From NCBI RefSeq assembly GCF_014490485.1, contig NZ_JACTVA010000002.1, forward strand, positions 186,001 to 250,000: a stretch of 64,000 nucleotides of DNA, in the 5' to 3' direction. Made by a program: the position numbers and the translations under genes. The stretch is from Teichococcus aerophilus. GTDB taxonomy: Bacteria > Pseudomonadota > Alphaproteobacteria > Acetobacterales > Acetobacteraceae. Every line of letters starts with the position of its first letter. The first letter of the stretch is position 1. The notes under the pieces are model-generated. The model was not told the DNA's origin. It did not search any database and worked only from the letters and a program-made list of their open reading frames with translations. Positions 1 through 11,963 of this stretch are shown one piece after another.

Positions 1-368
1 GTCCTCCCGGCTGCCGGCTGGAATTCCGCTTCGGCCGCGATGGCTCCCCGGCTTCCAGCCTGCCGCCGGAGCATCCGTTGTTCCGCGCCGGCTCGGCGGT
101 GTGGCTGGCTTTGTCCGGGCAGCAGCCGGTACCGGTGCGGCTTGGGGCAACCGTACCGATCACGGCGGTGTTCAAGGCCATGCTGGGGATCGACACGCTG
201 ATGTTCGGCTTCAACCTGCCGGATGAGGACGTTCATGCCCCCAACGAGTTCTTTCACCTGGACAGCATTCCACTGGGCCTGCGGGGCTGGGCCATGCTGC
301 TGGCGGAGTTGGGTCAGCTCCGCCCGGCGGATTTCGACGAATACCGGCTCCGGCCGGGCATGGCCTGA
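1..368 (+). CDS. M20 family metallopeptidase, C-terminal part (5' truncated by window)
   Basis: The frame starting at base 3 is open from the window edge to a TGA at 366-368, so only about the last 121 residues are present. They match the end of M20/M25/M40 dipeptidases: the stretch FGFNLPDEDVHAPNEFF carries the conserved late His of the metal site, followed by the amphipathic last helix (GLRGWAMLLAELGQL). The catalytic Asp and Glu and the N-terminal metal ligands lie outside the window. The family hydrolyses peptide or amide bonds with a di-zinc centre; the substrate cannot be told from this fragment. nadE follows on the same strand after 80 bp. Confidence 0.8.
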   Translation, partial: PPGCRLEFRFGRDGSPASSLPPEHPLFRAGSAVWLALSGQQPVPVRLGATVPITAVFKAMLGIDTLMFGFNLPDEDVHAPNEFFHLDSIPLGLRGWAMLLAELGQLRPADFDEYRLRPGMA

Positions 369-448
369 GACCTTCCTGGCCCTGTGGGGCTTGTCCATGA
401 TGCCAGGGGTGGGCCACCCTCGCTCCTCGCCTCCAGCCGGTGCCTGAT

Positions 449-2482
<2,034 letters not shown>

Positions 2483-2486
2483 GAGG

Positions 2487-2517
2487 CCGCTTCCAGGCCT
2501 GACTGGCCTGGAAGCGG
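2487..2517. terminator. Bidirectional hairpin between convergent nadE and binding-protein gene
   Basis: Perfect 13-bp stem CCGCTTCCAGGCC (2487-2499), 5-nt loop, and its exact complement (2505-2517). It sits 4 bp after the nadE stop and 13 bp before the stop of the convergent binding-protein gene. There is no U-tract, so termination is inferred from stem strength and position. Confidence 0.7.
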
Positions 2518-2530
2518 GGTTCGCCCAGTG

Positions 2531-4123
2531 TCAGGGCAAGGGGCGGATATCCTGCGCCCTGGTGTACTCGTCGGCGCGGGCATCGATGGTCAGGCCGCGC
2601 CGCATGGCCCAGGCATTCTTCTGGATGTGGAGCGGGATCAGCCCCTGGTCCTCCATGGCGAGGCGGGTGGCATCCTGCAGCAGGCGCTCCCGCGCGCCGT
2701 CATCCAGCGTCCGCAGCGCTTCGGTCAGCTTGGCGTCGAAGGCCGCGTTGGAATAGCGGCCGCGGTTGGAGGCGCCGGTGCCGGTATCGCGATTCACGGT
2801 GCCCAGCAGCGCGCGCAGCATGGTGGAGGCCTCGCCCGAGGTCGCGGCCAGGCCCATCAGGTGGGCGCTGGTCTCGCCACGGCCGGCGCGGGCGATGAAG
2901 GTGGTGAAGGGCTGCGCCTCCACCTGGGTCCGCACGCCGATGCGCGTCCACATCTGGCCGACGGCCTGGATGATGCGGGCGTCGTTCATGTAGCGGTCGT
3001 TCGGGCCATGGAGCGTGATGCGGAAGCCGTTCGGGTAGCCGGCTTCGGCCAGCAGGCGCTTGGCGGTATTGGCGTCTGCCGGGGGTGCGGGAATGCCGGC
3101 GACATAGCCGAACGTGCCGGCCGCCATGATCTGGCCGGTGGGAACGGTCGCATCCTCCATCACCCGGGCGGAGATGGCCTGCCGGTCGATGGCGAAGGAG
3201 AGCGCCCGGCGGACGCGCGGGTCGTGCAGCGGGTTGCGGTCCAGCTTCTCGCCGTTCGGACCGGTGACGAAGGGCGTGCCGTCTTCCCGCGTCTGGTCCA
3301 GCGCCAGGTAGATCAGCCGCAGGCCGACCGTCTCCTGCACCGAGAAGCGCTGGTCCTGCCGCAGGCGGGCGAGGTCGCTGGTCGGCACCTGGTCGATCAG
3401 GTCGACGTCACCGGCCAGCAGGGCGGAGGTGCGCGGGGCGTCGCCGGTCAGCATGCGGTACTGGACGCGCTGCCAGTGCGGCTTTTCGCCCCAGTAGTCG
3501 TCGTTTTGCTCCAGCACCACGCGGTCGCCGCTGCGGTAGGAGACGAAGCGGAAGGGACCGGTGCCGATGGCGGCGCGGCCGGTGTTGAAGTCTTCCGTCG
3601 TCACGTTCTGGCTGGATTCTCGGTCCAGCATCATCACGCCGATCAGGTCGTTCGGCAGCAGCGGGTAGGGGCCTTCGGTGCGGAAACGAATCGTCAGTGG
3701 GTCGACGATCTCGACACTTTTGATCGCCCGGACGAACTGCGCGAAGGACGAAGGCGAGTTCGGGACGTTGGGCACGCGTTCCAGCGTGAAGGCGACATCC
3801 TCGGCGGTGAAGCTGTTGCCGTTATGGAAGCGCACATTGGGGCGCAGCTTGAATTCCCAGGTGGATTCATCGACGGCGCGCCAGGATTCCGCGAGGCCGG
3901 GCAGCAGGCGGGAGCGTGCGTCGGTGGCCACCAGCGTATTGAAGATCATGCCGGCGACGGCGGAGTTCGGCGTCAGGTTGTGGTAGTGCGGATCCATCGA
4001 CGTGATCTGCGACCCCACGGCCACATTCAGTTCCTGGGCACGCGGCGCGGTCGTGGCGGCGGCCATCAAGGCGATGGCGGCCGCCCCGGCGCGGAGCACC
4101 GCGCGGGGGGACATACGAATCAT
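2531..4123 (-). CDS. ABC transporter substrate-binding protein, peptide/nickel type (SBP_bac_5)
   Basis: Periplasmic binding protein of 530 residues, the usual size for the dipeptide/oligopeptide (family 5) class. The N-terminus MIRMSPRAVLRAGAAAIALM followed by ...TTAPRAQE is a Sec signal peptide. Family features are ITSMDPHYHN at the start of the mature lobe, ESWRAVDESTWEFKLRPNVRFHNG, and LPNDLIGVMMLDRES. The start at 4123 is chosen because AAGGAAA lies just upstream and the signal peptide begins there; the frame is open further upstream without support. The gene lies 34 bp downstream of an M20 amidohydrolase on the same strand and probably forms an operon with it, suggesting uptake of a peptide-like or amide-linked compound that the hydrolase then cleaves. 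No permease or ATPase genes are adjacent. Confidence 0.9.
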   Translation of the reverse strand: MIRMSPRAVLRAGAAAIALMAAATTAPRAQELNVAVGSQITSMDPHYHNLTPNSAVAGMIFNTLVATDARSRLLPGLAESWRAVDESTWEFKLRPNVRFHNGNSFTAEDVAFTLERVPNVPNSPSSFAQFVRAIKSVEIVDPLTIRFRTEGPYPLLPNDLIGVMMLDRESSQNVTTEDFNTGRAAIGTGPFRFVSYRSGDRVVLEQNDDYWGEKPHWQRVQYRMLTGDAPRTSALLAGDVDLIDQVPTSDLARLRQDQRFSVQETVGLRLIYLALDQTREDGTPFVTGPNGEKLDRNPLHDPRVRRALSFAIDRQAISARVMEDATVPTGQIMAAGTFGYVAGIPAPPADANTAKRLLAEAGYPNGFRITLHGPNDRYMNDARIIQAVGQMWTRIGVRTQVEAQPFTTFIARAGRGETSAHLMGLAATSGEASTMLRALLGTVNRDTGTGASNRGRYSNAAFDAKLTEALRTLDDGARERLLQDATRLAMEDQGLIPLHIQKNAWAMRRGLTIDARADEYTRAQDIRPLP

Positions 4124-4157
4124 CGGGGAAGTTTCCTTCGTCTCGGCGATGCGGGCG

Positions 4158-5597
4158 TCAGCGACGCTTGGCACGCAGGGGCGGGGGCAGCACGTCGTCC
4201 GGGATGGGGCAGGCATAGGGCTTGCCGCCGGTGCGCTGCTTCAGCTCGGCCTTGGCGCGGGCCAGCAGCTCGGGGTCCTGGAACACGTCCAGCGCCGTCG
4301 CGGCCATGGCCTTGGCCGCCTGGATCATGCCCTTGTGGGCCGAGGGGCTCTTGCCCTGGGCGACGGCCTGCCAGGTGTGGAAGGGGGTGCCGACGGCCCA
4401 GGTCGGGCCCCAGCACTGCACGGTGGGCACCAGCTGGCTGACATCGCCAACATCGGTGGAGCCGTTGCCGGGGCGGGACTGGCCGTCGAAATGCAGCACG
4501 CCTTCATGCAGTGGCTGCGCGCCGACGTCCTCCGGCGCACCGGCGGAGTTGATGCTGTCCGCGATGTCTTCCTCGCTCAGCGAGCGGCGGATATCCGCCG
4601 CGAAGGCGCGGTCGGCGGCATCGAAGGCGGGGGCGCCGATGGCGGAGAGGTTCTCGAACATCCGCATTTCCAGGGCGGTGTTCGGAATGGTGTCCGAACA
4701 CGCCTTGTCGATCTCCATCTCCATGCGCGTGCCGGTCATGATGGCGGCGCCTTCGGCGCAGGCCTTCACGCGTTCCATCAGCGCCTGGGCTTCCTTCACG
4801 CGCGGGCCGCGGATCAGGTAGAGCACCTCCGCATCCGCCTGCACGACGTTGGGGGAGTTGCCGCCGCTGTTGGTGATGGCGGAATGCACGCGACAATCGA
4901 GCGGCATGTGCTCCCGCAGGTAGTTCACGCCGACACTCATCAGCTCCACCGCATCGAGGGCGGAGCGGCCCAGCCAGGGGGAGCCCGCGGCGTGCGAAGC
5001 GCGGCCCTTGAAGCGGAAATAGACCTGGAAGTTAGCGAGGGAGCGGGAGGACATGACGCCGCTGACCACCCCGGGGTGCCAGGAGACGGCGGCATCCAGG
5101 TCGCTGAAGGCGCCGGCACGGGCCATGAAGGTCTTGCCCGAGCCGCCTTCCTCGCCCGGGCAGCCATAGTAGCGCACGGTGCCGGGCAGGCCGTTCTTCG
5201 CCAGCATGTCCCGTGCGGAGACGGCGGCCAGCATGGCGCCGGCGCCCAACAGGTTATGGCCGCAGCCATGGCCGGTGGCACCCGGGGTGATCGGGCTGGG
5301 CTCGGCCACGCCGGCTTCCTGGCTCAAACCGGCCAGGGCATCGAACTCGCCCAGGAAGCCCAGCACCGGGCCGCCGGCGCCGGCTTCCGCCATGAAGGCG
5401 GTGGGAATGCCGCCGACATTGCGGGTGACGCGGAAACCCTCCGCCTCCAGCGCCGTGATCTGCTCCTCGATCGACTTGTACTCGTCGAAGCGGAGCTCGG
5501 CGTGGTCCCAGATCCGGTCCGCGACGGCGGTGTAGACGGGGCTCTTGGCCTCAAGCTCGGCGGACAGGCTGGCGAGGGGGATGGGTTCGTTGCGCAT
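4158..5597 (-). CDS. M20 family amidohydrolase, AbgB-like (aminobenzoyl-glutamate hydrolase type)
   Basis: A 479-residue di-zinc amidohydrolase. Visible family motifs are FLGEFDALAGL (metal-ligand Asp region), GHGCGHNLLG (metal-ligand His), PGEEGGSGK (catalytic and metal Glu pair), the dimerisation-domain stretch FKGRASHAAGSPWLGRSA and the late GSTDVGDVSQLVP. This set is typical of AbgB, which splits p-aminobenzoyl-glutamate, though many relatives act on other N-acyl amino acids or indole-amide conjugates. The start at 5597 is fixed by AGGAGG seven bases upstream. The downstream binding-protein gene is likely co-transcribed and may supply the substrate. The exact substrate is unknown. Confidence 0.88.
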   Translation of the reverse strand: MRNEPIPLASLSAELEAKSPVYTAVADRIWDHAELRFDEYKSIEEQITALEAEGFRVTRNVGGIPTAFMAEAGAGGPVLGFLGEFDALAGLSQEAGVAEPSPITPGATGHGCGHNLLGAGAMLAAVSARDMLAKNGLPGTVRYYGCPGEEGGSGKTFMARAGAFSDLDAAVSWHPGVVSGVMSSRSLANFQVYFRFKGRASHAAGSPWLGRSALDAVELMSVGVNYLREHMPLDCRVHSAITNSGGNSPNVVQADAEVLYLIRGPRVKEAQALMERVKACAEGAAIMTGTRMEMEIDKACSDTIPNTALEMRMFENLSAIGAPAFDAADRAFAADIRRSLSEEDIADSINSAGAPEDVGAQPLHEGVLHFDGQSRPGNGSTDVGDVSQLVPTVQCWGPTWAVGTPFHTWQAVAQGKSPSAHKGMIQAAKAMAATALDVFQDPELLARAKAELKQRTGGKPYACPIPDDVLPPPLRAKRR

Positions 5598-5749
5598 AGG
5601 TCCTCCTGCATCCGCCCAATGGTCGCGCCCCGGGAGGAGCGCGGCAGGTGGCGGGCATCGGAGGTTCCTAGGCTCGGCACCTGGGCGGGGCAACCCAAAG
5701 GGCCAAAAGTTCCCCAGGTGAAACACACACCCCGGATGAGGCGCGTGGT

Positions 5750-6490
5750 TCAGGGTACGTAGTAGGATTGGCCGAAGGGCGATTGCGGGGTGACGAGGCC
5801 GCCGCCATCGAAAGCACGATCCGCCGGGTTCAGCGAGGGCGCGGCATAGGCGGCGCTGACAGGGGTGGCGGCGTATTCGGTGCCGATGCGCGGCGCGATG
5901 GCGGCCACGTAATTCTCCGTCTCGTCCGGCAGGATCTTGGCGCCGGCCAGGTACAGCGCCACACGGTCCGGCCCCGCATTATAGGCGGCCAGGAAGTAGG
6001 GCGAGCCGAAGCGGTCGTACATGTCCTTCAGATAGGCGGTGCCGGCGAAGATGTTGTCGCGCGGCTCGTAGGGGTCGCTGCCGAGGCCGAGGCGGGCGCG
6101 CAGGCGGTCGTAAGTGGCGGGCATGACCTGCATCAGCCCCATGGCGCCGGCACCCGAGGTGATCAGCGAGCCGTCACCGGCATAAAGCCGCCCACCGGAT
6201 TCCTGGCGCATCACCTCGCGGATCCACACTTCCGGCACGCCGAAGCGTGTGGCGGCCTCGGCGATGTACGGGCCCCATGGGTCACCGGGCAGGCCGGGCA
6301 TGGGATAGAGGCGGGGGGTGGCCTGGGCGCGGTAGGCGCTGGCCTCGGCGCGGGAGGCGTTCAGGTCGTAACCGTAATCGCCGCTGCCGCCATAGCCACG
6401 CTGGCCGTCCCAGGACTGGGCGGGCGGCAGGGCGCAGCCAGTCAGCGATGCCGCCAGGAGGCCGAGGGGCGCCAGGTGTCTGAGTCTCAT
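5750..6490 (-). CDS. Lytic transglycosylase, lipoprotein
   Basis: A 246-residue murein hydrolase. The start at 6490 has AAGGAG upstream and gives a lipoprotein signal with lipobox LTGC, so it is probably anchored in the outer membrane facing the periplasm. The SLT (family 1, goose-lysozyme-like) domain covers roughly residues 75-200, with the catalytic Glu in VMRQESGGR, then [13 protein letters not shown] and the closing AAYNAG motif. It cleaves the MurNAc-GlcNAc bond, leaving a 1,6-anhydro end. It lies 71 bp downstream of the L-serine dehydratase gene on the same strand; no functional link is evident. Confidence 0.9.
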   Translation of the reverse strand: MRLRHLAPLGLLAASLTGCALPPAQSWDGQRGYGGSGDYGYDLNASRAEASAYRAQATPRLYPMPGLPGDPWGPYIAEAATRFGVPEVWIREVMRQESGGRLYAGDGSLITSGAGAMGLMQVMPATYDRLRARLGLGSDPYEPRDNIFAGTAYLKDMYDRFGSPYFLAAYNAGPDRVALYLAGAKILPDETENYVAAIAPRIGTEYAATPVSAAYAAPSLNPADRAFDGGGLVTPQSPFGQSYYVP

Positions 6491-6561
6491 CCGGGCCTTC
6501 TCCTTCCCTGGTTCGTCGGCGTTGGGCGCCGAGATGTCCGCCTTGCGGCGCTGCATCGCCA

Positions 6562-7938
6562 TCAGCATTCGGTAACGTTGACCGCGAGGCCGCCCAGCGA
6601 CGTTTCCTTATATTTGGACTGCATGTCGATGCCAGTCTGCCGCATGGTGCGGATGACGTCGTCCAGCGACACGTGGTGGGCACCATCGCCGCGCAGCGCC
6701 AGCCGCGCGGCGATGATGGCCTTGTTCGCACCCAGGGCGTTGCGCTCGATACAGGGGATCTGCACGAGGCCGCCGATCGGGTCGCAGGTCAGGCCGAGAT
6801 TGTGCTCCATGCCGATCTCGGCGGCGTTCTCGACCTGCGGCGGCGTGCCGCCCATCGCCGCCGCGAGGCCAGCCGCCGCCATGGAGCAGGCAACGCCGAC
6901 CTCGCCCTGGCAGCCGACCTCGGCGCCGGAGATGGAGGCATTGCGCTTGTACAGGACGCCGATGGCGGCGGCGGTCAACAGCAGGTCGAACACGCCCTGC
7001 TCGGTCGCGCCGGGGACGAAGCGCTCATAGTAATGCATCACGGCGGGGACAATGCCGGCGGCGCCGTTGGTCGGGGCGGTGACGACGCGGCCGCCGGCGG
7101 CATTCTCCTCGTTCACCGCGATGGCGAACAGGCTGACCCAGTCGGAGACGGCCATGGGGTCGGCTTCCCGTGGTCGGGCCACCAGGTCGCGGTGCAGGCT
7201 GGCGGCACGGCGGCGCAGATGGGTGCGGCCGGGCAGGTGGCCTTCACCGCGCATGCCGCGCTCGATACAGTCGCGCATGGTGTCGCGGATATGGCGCAGG
7301 CCGGCCTCGACCTCCTGGGCCCCACGGCCGCGCTCCAGCTCATTCGCCATCATCATGGCGCCGATGCCGAGGCCGCTGCGCTCAGCCATCGACAGCATCT
7401 CCCGCCCCGAGCCGAACGAGTAGGGAACCGTGATGGCGGAGGGTGCCACCACCTGTTGCTGGAGTTCCTGCTCCGTCGCGACAAAGCCGCCGCCGATCGA
7501 GTAGCAGGTGAGGCTGCTGAGGGTGATGCCATCCGCCGCGAAGGCGGTGAAGCGCATGCCGTTGGTGTGGCCGGGCAGGCTGTCCCGCCGGTGCATCAGC
7601 AGATCCTCCGCCTCCGCGAAGGGCACCAGGTGGCGTCCGCCGAGGCGGATCTGGGCATCCTGCCGGATGCGGGCAACGATATCCGCTGCCGCGTCCGGGT
7701 CCACTTGTTCAGGGCGTTCGCCGGACAGGCCCAGCAGCAGGGCAATATCGGTCGCATGGCCATAGCCAGTCAGGGCCAGGGAGCCGAAGACCTCGGCGCG
7801 GATGCGCGCGACGGCGCCGAGCTGGCCGTCCGAAGCAAGCGTATCCACGAAGCCGGCGGCTGCCCGCATGGGCCCGACGGTGTGGGAGCTGGAAGGGCCG
7901 ATCCCGACACGGAAGATATCGAACACCCCGAAGTCCAT
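6562..7938 (-). CDS. sdaA: L-serine ammonia-lyase, iron-sulfur dependent
   Basis: Single-chain L-serine dehydratase of 458 residues that converts serine to pyruvate and ammonia using a [4Fe-4S] cluster. The N-terminal signature [10 protein letters not shown] is at 14-23. Cys343, Cys385 and Cys396 are in place, and the last residue is Cys458. In the structurally known Legionella enzyme the same positions hold the cluster, with the C-terminal Cys as the fourth, tail-in-mouth ligand. Length and positions match that enzyme exactly. The upstream gene is a divergent histidine kinase 279 bp away. The start codon has only a weak GGAA-type ribosome site. Confidence 0.95.
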   Translation of the reverse strand: MDFGVFDIFRVGIGPSSSHTVGPMRAAAGFVDTLASDGQLGAVARIRAEVFGSLALTGYGHATDIALLLGLSGERPEQVDPDAAADIVARIRQDAQIRLGGRHLVPFAEAEDLLMHRRDSLPGHTNGMRFTAFAADGITLSSLTCYSIGGGFVATEQELQQQVVAPSAITVPYSFGSGREMLSMAERSGLGIGAMMMANELERGRGAQEVEAGLRHIRDTMRDCIERGMRGEGHLPGRTHLRRRAASLHRDLVARPREADPMAVSDWVSLFAIAVNEENAAGGRVVTAPTNGAAGIVPAVMHYYERFVPGATEQGVFDLLLTAAAIGVLYKRNASISGAEVGCQGEVGVACSMAAAGLAAAMGGTPPQVENAAEIGMEHNLGLTCDPIGGLVQIPCIERNALGANKAIIAARLALRGDGAHHVSLDDVIRTMRQTGIDMQSKYKETSLGGLAVNVTEC

Positions 7939-8217
7939 GCGGCCATATTCCTGGTACGATCCGGCGGACCCCAGCGGGTTGCGGGGTGCCTCAACCTGGG
8001 CAACCTAACACCTCCTGCGGTCTGCGTCGCCCGGCAGCGGCGTGCGGGCGGCGGGATAAGTCCAGACCCTTCAATGGCCTAGCTTTCCCTCCTGAAGCGC
8101 TACTATCTTGAGGCGGCGGAGCAAGCATGGCAATGTCGGGCTGCCTGTACAGGTTTGAGGCTTGGCCACAGCCTGGAGAGGCACTGCCTCCTGTCCTTGC
8201 GGCCGGCCGGACCCTGC

Positions 8218-10386
8218 ATGACCCTGACTGAAGCCGTGATGGCGATACCGGTGCCTGCTTCCTTCCCATGGGGCGAGTCCGCCATGGCACGGACCATCCG
8301 GGATTTCGACTGGGCGGCAACGCCGCTCGGGCCGATCGCGGATTGGTCCGGCACGTTGAAATCCACGCTCAGCTCCGTGCTGGAATCGCCTTTGCCCTTG
8401 GCCTTGCTGTGGGGCAAGGACGGGCGGCTTCTTTATAACGACGCCTATGCCGCCTTCTGCGGCGACCGCCACCCGGCAATCCTGGGCCAGCGCATCACCG
8501 ATGCCTGGCCGGAAGCGGCAGCCTTCAATGCCGGCGTGGTGGCCGATGTCCTTTCCGGCCGGACCCTGTCCTTCAAGGACCAGCGGTTCATGCTGCACCG
8601 GCATGCCGAGCCGGATGAGGTCTGGCTGGACCTGCATTACAGCGTGGTGCGGGACCGCATGGCCAAGCCGGTCGGCGTGCTGGGCGTGATCATGGAGACC
8701 ACTGGGCGCGTCCTGCTGGAACGGCGGCAGCTGGATGACAGCGTCGCCCTGAAGCAGAGCGAGACGCAGCTTCAGGCACTGACCGCCGCCTTGCCGCAGA
8801 TCATCTGGACGGCCGATGCGGAAGGCCATTACGATTTTTTCAACGAGCGTTGGCGTGAGCTGACCGGCCTGTCGCCTACGGCAACGGATACCGCGCTGTG
8901 GCTTTCCGTCGTGCACCCGGAGGACCGGGAGGCCGCGGCGCTTCAGTGGCGCCGGGCCGTGGCAGGCGGCTACCTGTACCAAAGCGAGTATCGGCTTCGG
9001 CGGGCCGATGGTGCCTGGCGCTGGTACCTGCGGCGCGCCCTGCCGGTGCGGGACCCGGCGACAAGCCAGGTGGTGCGGTGGTTAGGCACCTGCACGGATA
9101 TCGAGGATACCGTCCGGGCGCGGATGCTGCTGCGGCAGAATGCGTTGGACCTGGAGGCAAGGGTCCAGGAACGAACGCGCCAGCTGGAGGAAGCGCAGCA
9201 GGAGCGGCTGCTGGCGCAGGAACAGTTGCGGCAGGCGCAGAAGATGGAGGCCATCGGCAATTTGACCGGCGGCATTGCGCATGATTTCAACAATTTGCTG
9301 CAGGTTGTTTACGGCAGTCTGGAGCTTCTGCAGCGGGATGTGGGGGAACTTCCCCGGGCCAGTCAGCGCATCCAGCACGCGCTGACAGCGGTGGAACGGG
9401 GCTCGCAGCTGGCGCAGCAATTGCTGGCCTTTGGCCGGCGGCAGCCGTTGCAGCCCAAGGTGGTGAATGTCGGCCGGTTCATCCTCGGGCTGGACGACAT
9501 GCTGACGCGCACCCTGGGGGAGCGCGTCGAGGTCCGGACCGTCATCGCGGAAGGGCTGGGCAATACCCTGGTGGACCCGGGCCAGGTCGAGAATGCCCTG
9601 CTGAACCTGGCGATCAATGCGCGGGACGCCATGGAGGGCGAGGGTGAGCTGGTCATCGAGGCGCGGAATATTGTGCTGGATGCCACGGATGTCCGCATCC
9701 ACGCCGATATCGTGCCCGGGCCTTATGTGATGCTGTCGGTCAAGGATACCGGTGAGGGCATCCCGCCGGATATCCTGAGCAATGTCTTCGAGCCGTTCTT
9801 CACCACGAAGCCTGAGGGCAGGGGGTCCGGGCTAGGGCTCTCCATGGTGTACGGCTTTGTCCGTCAATCCGGCGGCTATGTGGGGATCGACAGCACGCCC
9901 GGAGCTGGCACCACGGTCAGTCTCTACCTGCCGCAAATCATGGCCGAAGAGGAGGCGCCCGAGCCGCAGCGTGGCGACCTCGTCTCAGGCGGGCAGGAGA
10001 CGATCCTGGTGGTGGAGGACGATGAGGCTGTGCGCAGCATCGTGGTCGAGACCATCGCGGCGCTTGGCTACAAGGTGCTGCGGGCGAAGGATGCGCAGAG
10101 TGCGTTGATGGTGCTCGAGAGCGGGCTGCAGATCGATCTGCTCTTCACCGACGTCGTGATGCCGGGGCCGCTGCGCAGCACGGCATTGGCGGAGCGGGCG
10201 AAGCAACTTCAGCCCTCCATCTCGGTTCTGTTCACCTCGGGCTACGCCGAGAACGCCATCGTGCATGAGGGGCGGCTTGATCCAGGTGTAGAATTGCTGA
10301 GCAAGCCGTATACGCGAGAAGCGTTGGCACGGAAGCTCCGGCAGGTTCTGGACAGCGGGAGAGAGCCTGGGGTGCCGGAGCCTTGA
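8218..10386 (+). CDS. Hybrid sensor histidine kinase with two PAS domains and a C-terminal receiver
   Basis: A 722-residue protein with no membrane segments. Order: PAS-like domain about 45-165 (opening with FPWGESAMA and TPLGPIADW), a PAS_3 domain about 175-310 (IIWTADAEGHYDFFNERW), a coiled coil, a dimerisation helix with phospho-acceptor His355 (GGIAHDFNNLL), and an HATPase domain (NLAINARDAM, DTGEGIPPD, FEPFFTTKPEGRGSGLGL). A receiver domain follows, with phospho-acceptor Asp645 (LLFTDVVMP) and the Lys of LLSKPY. This is the HWE-unlike, NtrB/FixL-style soluble hybrid layout. A KaiC-like ATPase and a lone receiver follow on the same strand. The start is uncertain: ATG 8218, ATG 8239 and TTG 8155 are in frame and none has a good ribosome site. 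Confidence 0.9.
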   Translation: MTLTEAVMAIPVPASFPWGESAMARTIRDFDWAATPLGPIADWSGTLKSTLSSVLESPLPLALLWGKDGRLLYNDAYAAFCGDRHPAILGQRITDAWPEAAAFNAGVVADVLSGRTLSFKDQRFMLHRHAEPDEVWLDLHYSVVRDRMAKPVGVLGVIMETTGRVLLERRQLDDSVALKQSETQLQALTAALPQIIWTADAEGHYDFFNERWRELTGLSPTATDTALWLSVVHPEDREAAALQWRRAVAGGYLYQSEYRLRRADGAWRWYLRRALPVRDPATSQVVRWLGTCTDIEDTVRARMLLRQNALDLEARVQERTRQLEEAQQERLLAQEQLRQAQKMEAIGNLTGGIAHDFNNLLQVVYGSLELLQRDVGELPRASQRIQHALTAVERGSQLAQQLLAFGRRQPLQPKVVNVGRFILGLDDMLTRTLGERVEVRTVIAEGLGNTLVDPGQVENALLNLAINARDAMEGEGELVIEARNIVLDATDVRIHADIVPGPYVMLSVKDTGEGIPPDILSNVFEPFFTTKPEGRGSGLGLSMVYGFVRQSGGYVGIDSTPGAGTTVSLYLPQIMAEEEAPEPQRGDLVSGGQETILVVEDDEAVRSIVVETIAALGYKVLRAKDAQSALMVLESGLQIDLLFTDVVMPGPLRSTALAERAKQLQPSISVLFTSGYAENAIVHEGRLDPGVELLSKPYTREALARKLRQVLDSGREPGVPEP

Positions 10387-10492
10387 CGGTTTACCGCGAA
10401 AGGTACAGGGACTGCGTTGAGGATCTTACCGGTCCAGTGGCTGGCCTTTGCGGGCCACTCATCCACTTTCATGACTGAGGCTTGTCGACACG

Positions 10493-11932
10493 TTGGAACA
10501 GCTCCCACGCATTGAAAGTGGCATTGCCGGCCTAGACACGCTGCTGAACGGCGGGCTGGTGGCGGGGTCCTCCTACATCATCCAGGGGCGGCCCGGCTCG
10601 GGAAAGACCATCTTCGCCAACCAGATCGCCTTCCACCACGCGGCACATGGCGGTCGGGTCCTGTTCGCGACGTTACTCTCCGAGACCCATGAGCGGCTGT
10701 TCCAGTTCCTCTCCACCCTCAGCTTCTTCGACCGTGAGCGCATCGGCCGCGAGATGCAGTTCGTCAGTGCCTTCGACACTCTGCAGAGCGAGGGGCTGGA
10801 CGAGGTGGTCAAGCTGCTTCGGCGCGAGATCAGTCGGCAGAAGGCATCGGTGCTGATCGTCGACGGCGTGCTGAATGCACGGTCCCGTGCCGATACGGCG
10901 ATCGATACGAAGAAGTTCATTGCAGAACTGCAGGGACATGCGGCCTTCGCTGGCTGCACCGTGCTGTTCCTGACCAGCGCCAGGCTGGACGATGGCAGCC
11001 CCGAGCACACAATGGTCGACGGTGTCATCGAACTGGGCGACGACCTGACCGGCGCCCGTTCGGTGCGGCGGTTGAACCTGCGGAAGACGCGTGGCAGCGG
11101 CGCCATCTCCGGCCTGCATGAATTCGAGATCACCGAGAACGGGATCGTCATCTACCCGCGCCTGGAAGCGGTGCTCGGCCGGCCTTCCGTGCCCGACGAC
11201 CTGGATCTCGGGCGGACGAGTACTGGGGTCGACGATGTCGACCGGCTGATCGGGGGGGGGTTGCAGAAGGGCTCTTCCACCCTGCTGATCGGCCCTTCCG
11301 GCAGCGGCAAGACCTCGCTTGGCATCAGCTTCGTGTCACAGGCGACGGTAGACGAGCCTGGGCTGATCTTCGGCTTCTATGAATCGGAAGAGCGGCTGAA
11401 GCGCAAGGCGAGCGCATTGGGCTTCGGACTGGCACAGAAGATTGAAGACGGCGCCGTGCATGTTCTTTGGCAGCCGACGACCGAGCGCCTGCTGGACGCG
11501 CTCGGGCACCGGCTGCTGAACGCCGTGCGGCAGAAGAACATCAAGCGCGTGCTGATCGACAGCCTGGGCGGCATCGCCCGGGCCGCGGTCCGGAGCAACC
11601 GGGTCACCGAGTTCTTTACGGCCTTGATCGGCGAGTTGCGCGCCATGGGCGTGACGGTGATTGCTACATGGGAAATTCGCGACATGTTCGATTCCAACGC
11701 GCAAGCGCCGGCACTGGAACTGTCCAGCATCTTCGACAACCTTATCCTGCTGCGGTTTATCGAGGACCAGACTCAGCTGCGCCGCATCCTGACCGTCATC
11801 AAGGTACGGGACAGCGAGTACGACCCTTCCTTCCATGAGATGGTGTTGAACCAGGATGGTATCCGCCTCAATGCCCCCGGCGAGCCGAGCGCACGCCAGC
11901 TGGAAGCCTCACGCCCTCGGCTAGGGGGCTGA
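10493..11932 (+). CDS. KaiC-like two-domain ATPase
   Basis: A 479-residue protein made of two RecA-like KaiC domains. Walker A motifs are GRPGSGKT (residues 32-39) in the first half and GPSGSGKTS near 264 in the second; Walker B-like strands VLIVDGV and VLIDSLG follow each. Aligned by eye with cyanobacterial KaiC, the second domain has Ser411-Ser412 (LELSSIFDN) where the Ser/Thr autophosphorylation pair lies. The first Glu of each catalytic EE pair is replaced (LLSETHERL and GFYESEERL). No kaiA or kaiB is present here. The start is TTG: the frame is closed by a TGA at 10472-10474 and no ATG or GTG precedes conserved sequence. Its neighbours, a hybrid kinase and a receiver, suggest a signalling role. 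Confidence 0.88.
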   Translation: MEQLPRIESGIAGLDTLLNGGLVAGSSYIIQGRPGSGKTIFANQIAFHHAAHGGRVLFATLLSETHERLFQFLSTLSFFDRERIGREMQFVSAFDTLQSEGLDEVVKLLRREISRQKASVLIVDGVLNARSRADTAIDTKKFIAELQGHAAFAGCTVLFLTSARLDDGSPEHTMVDGVIELGDDLTGARSVRRLNLRKTRGSGAISGLHEFEITENGIVIYPRLEAVLGRPSVPDDLDLGRTSTGVDDVDRLIGGGLQKGSSTLLIGPSGSGKTSLGISFVSQATVDEPGLIFGFYESEERLKRKASALGFGLAQKIEDGAVHVLWQPTTERLLDALGHRLLNAVRQKNIKRVLIDSLGGIARAAVRSNRVTEFFTALIGELRAMGVTVIATWEIRDMFDSNAQAPALELSSIFDNLILLRFIEDQTQLRRILTVIKVRDSEYDPSFHEMVLNQDGIRLNAPGEPSARQLEASRPRLGG

Positions 11933-11963
11933 TCGCGTCAGCGCTCAGGACGGAAGCCGCAGC

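Noticed and set aside
2528-5762. Long plus-strand open frames over the binding-protein and M20 genes
   Set aside because: Low-complexity shadow translations; the minus-strand products have signal peptide, ribosome sites and full family motifs.
8020-8217. Possible small gene or regulatory RNA between sdaA and the hybrid kinase
   Set aside because: No conserved frame, strong hairpin or riboswitch motif could be seen.
10493-11932. Full circadian clock locus
   Set aside because: Only a KaiC-like protein is present; kaiA and kaiB are absent and catalytic Glu residues differ, so a clock is not supported.
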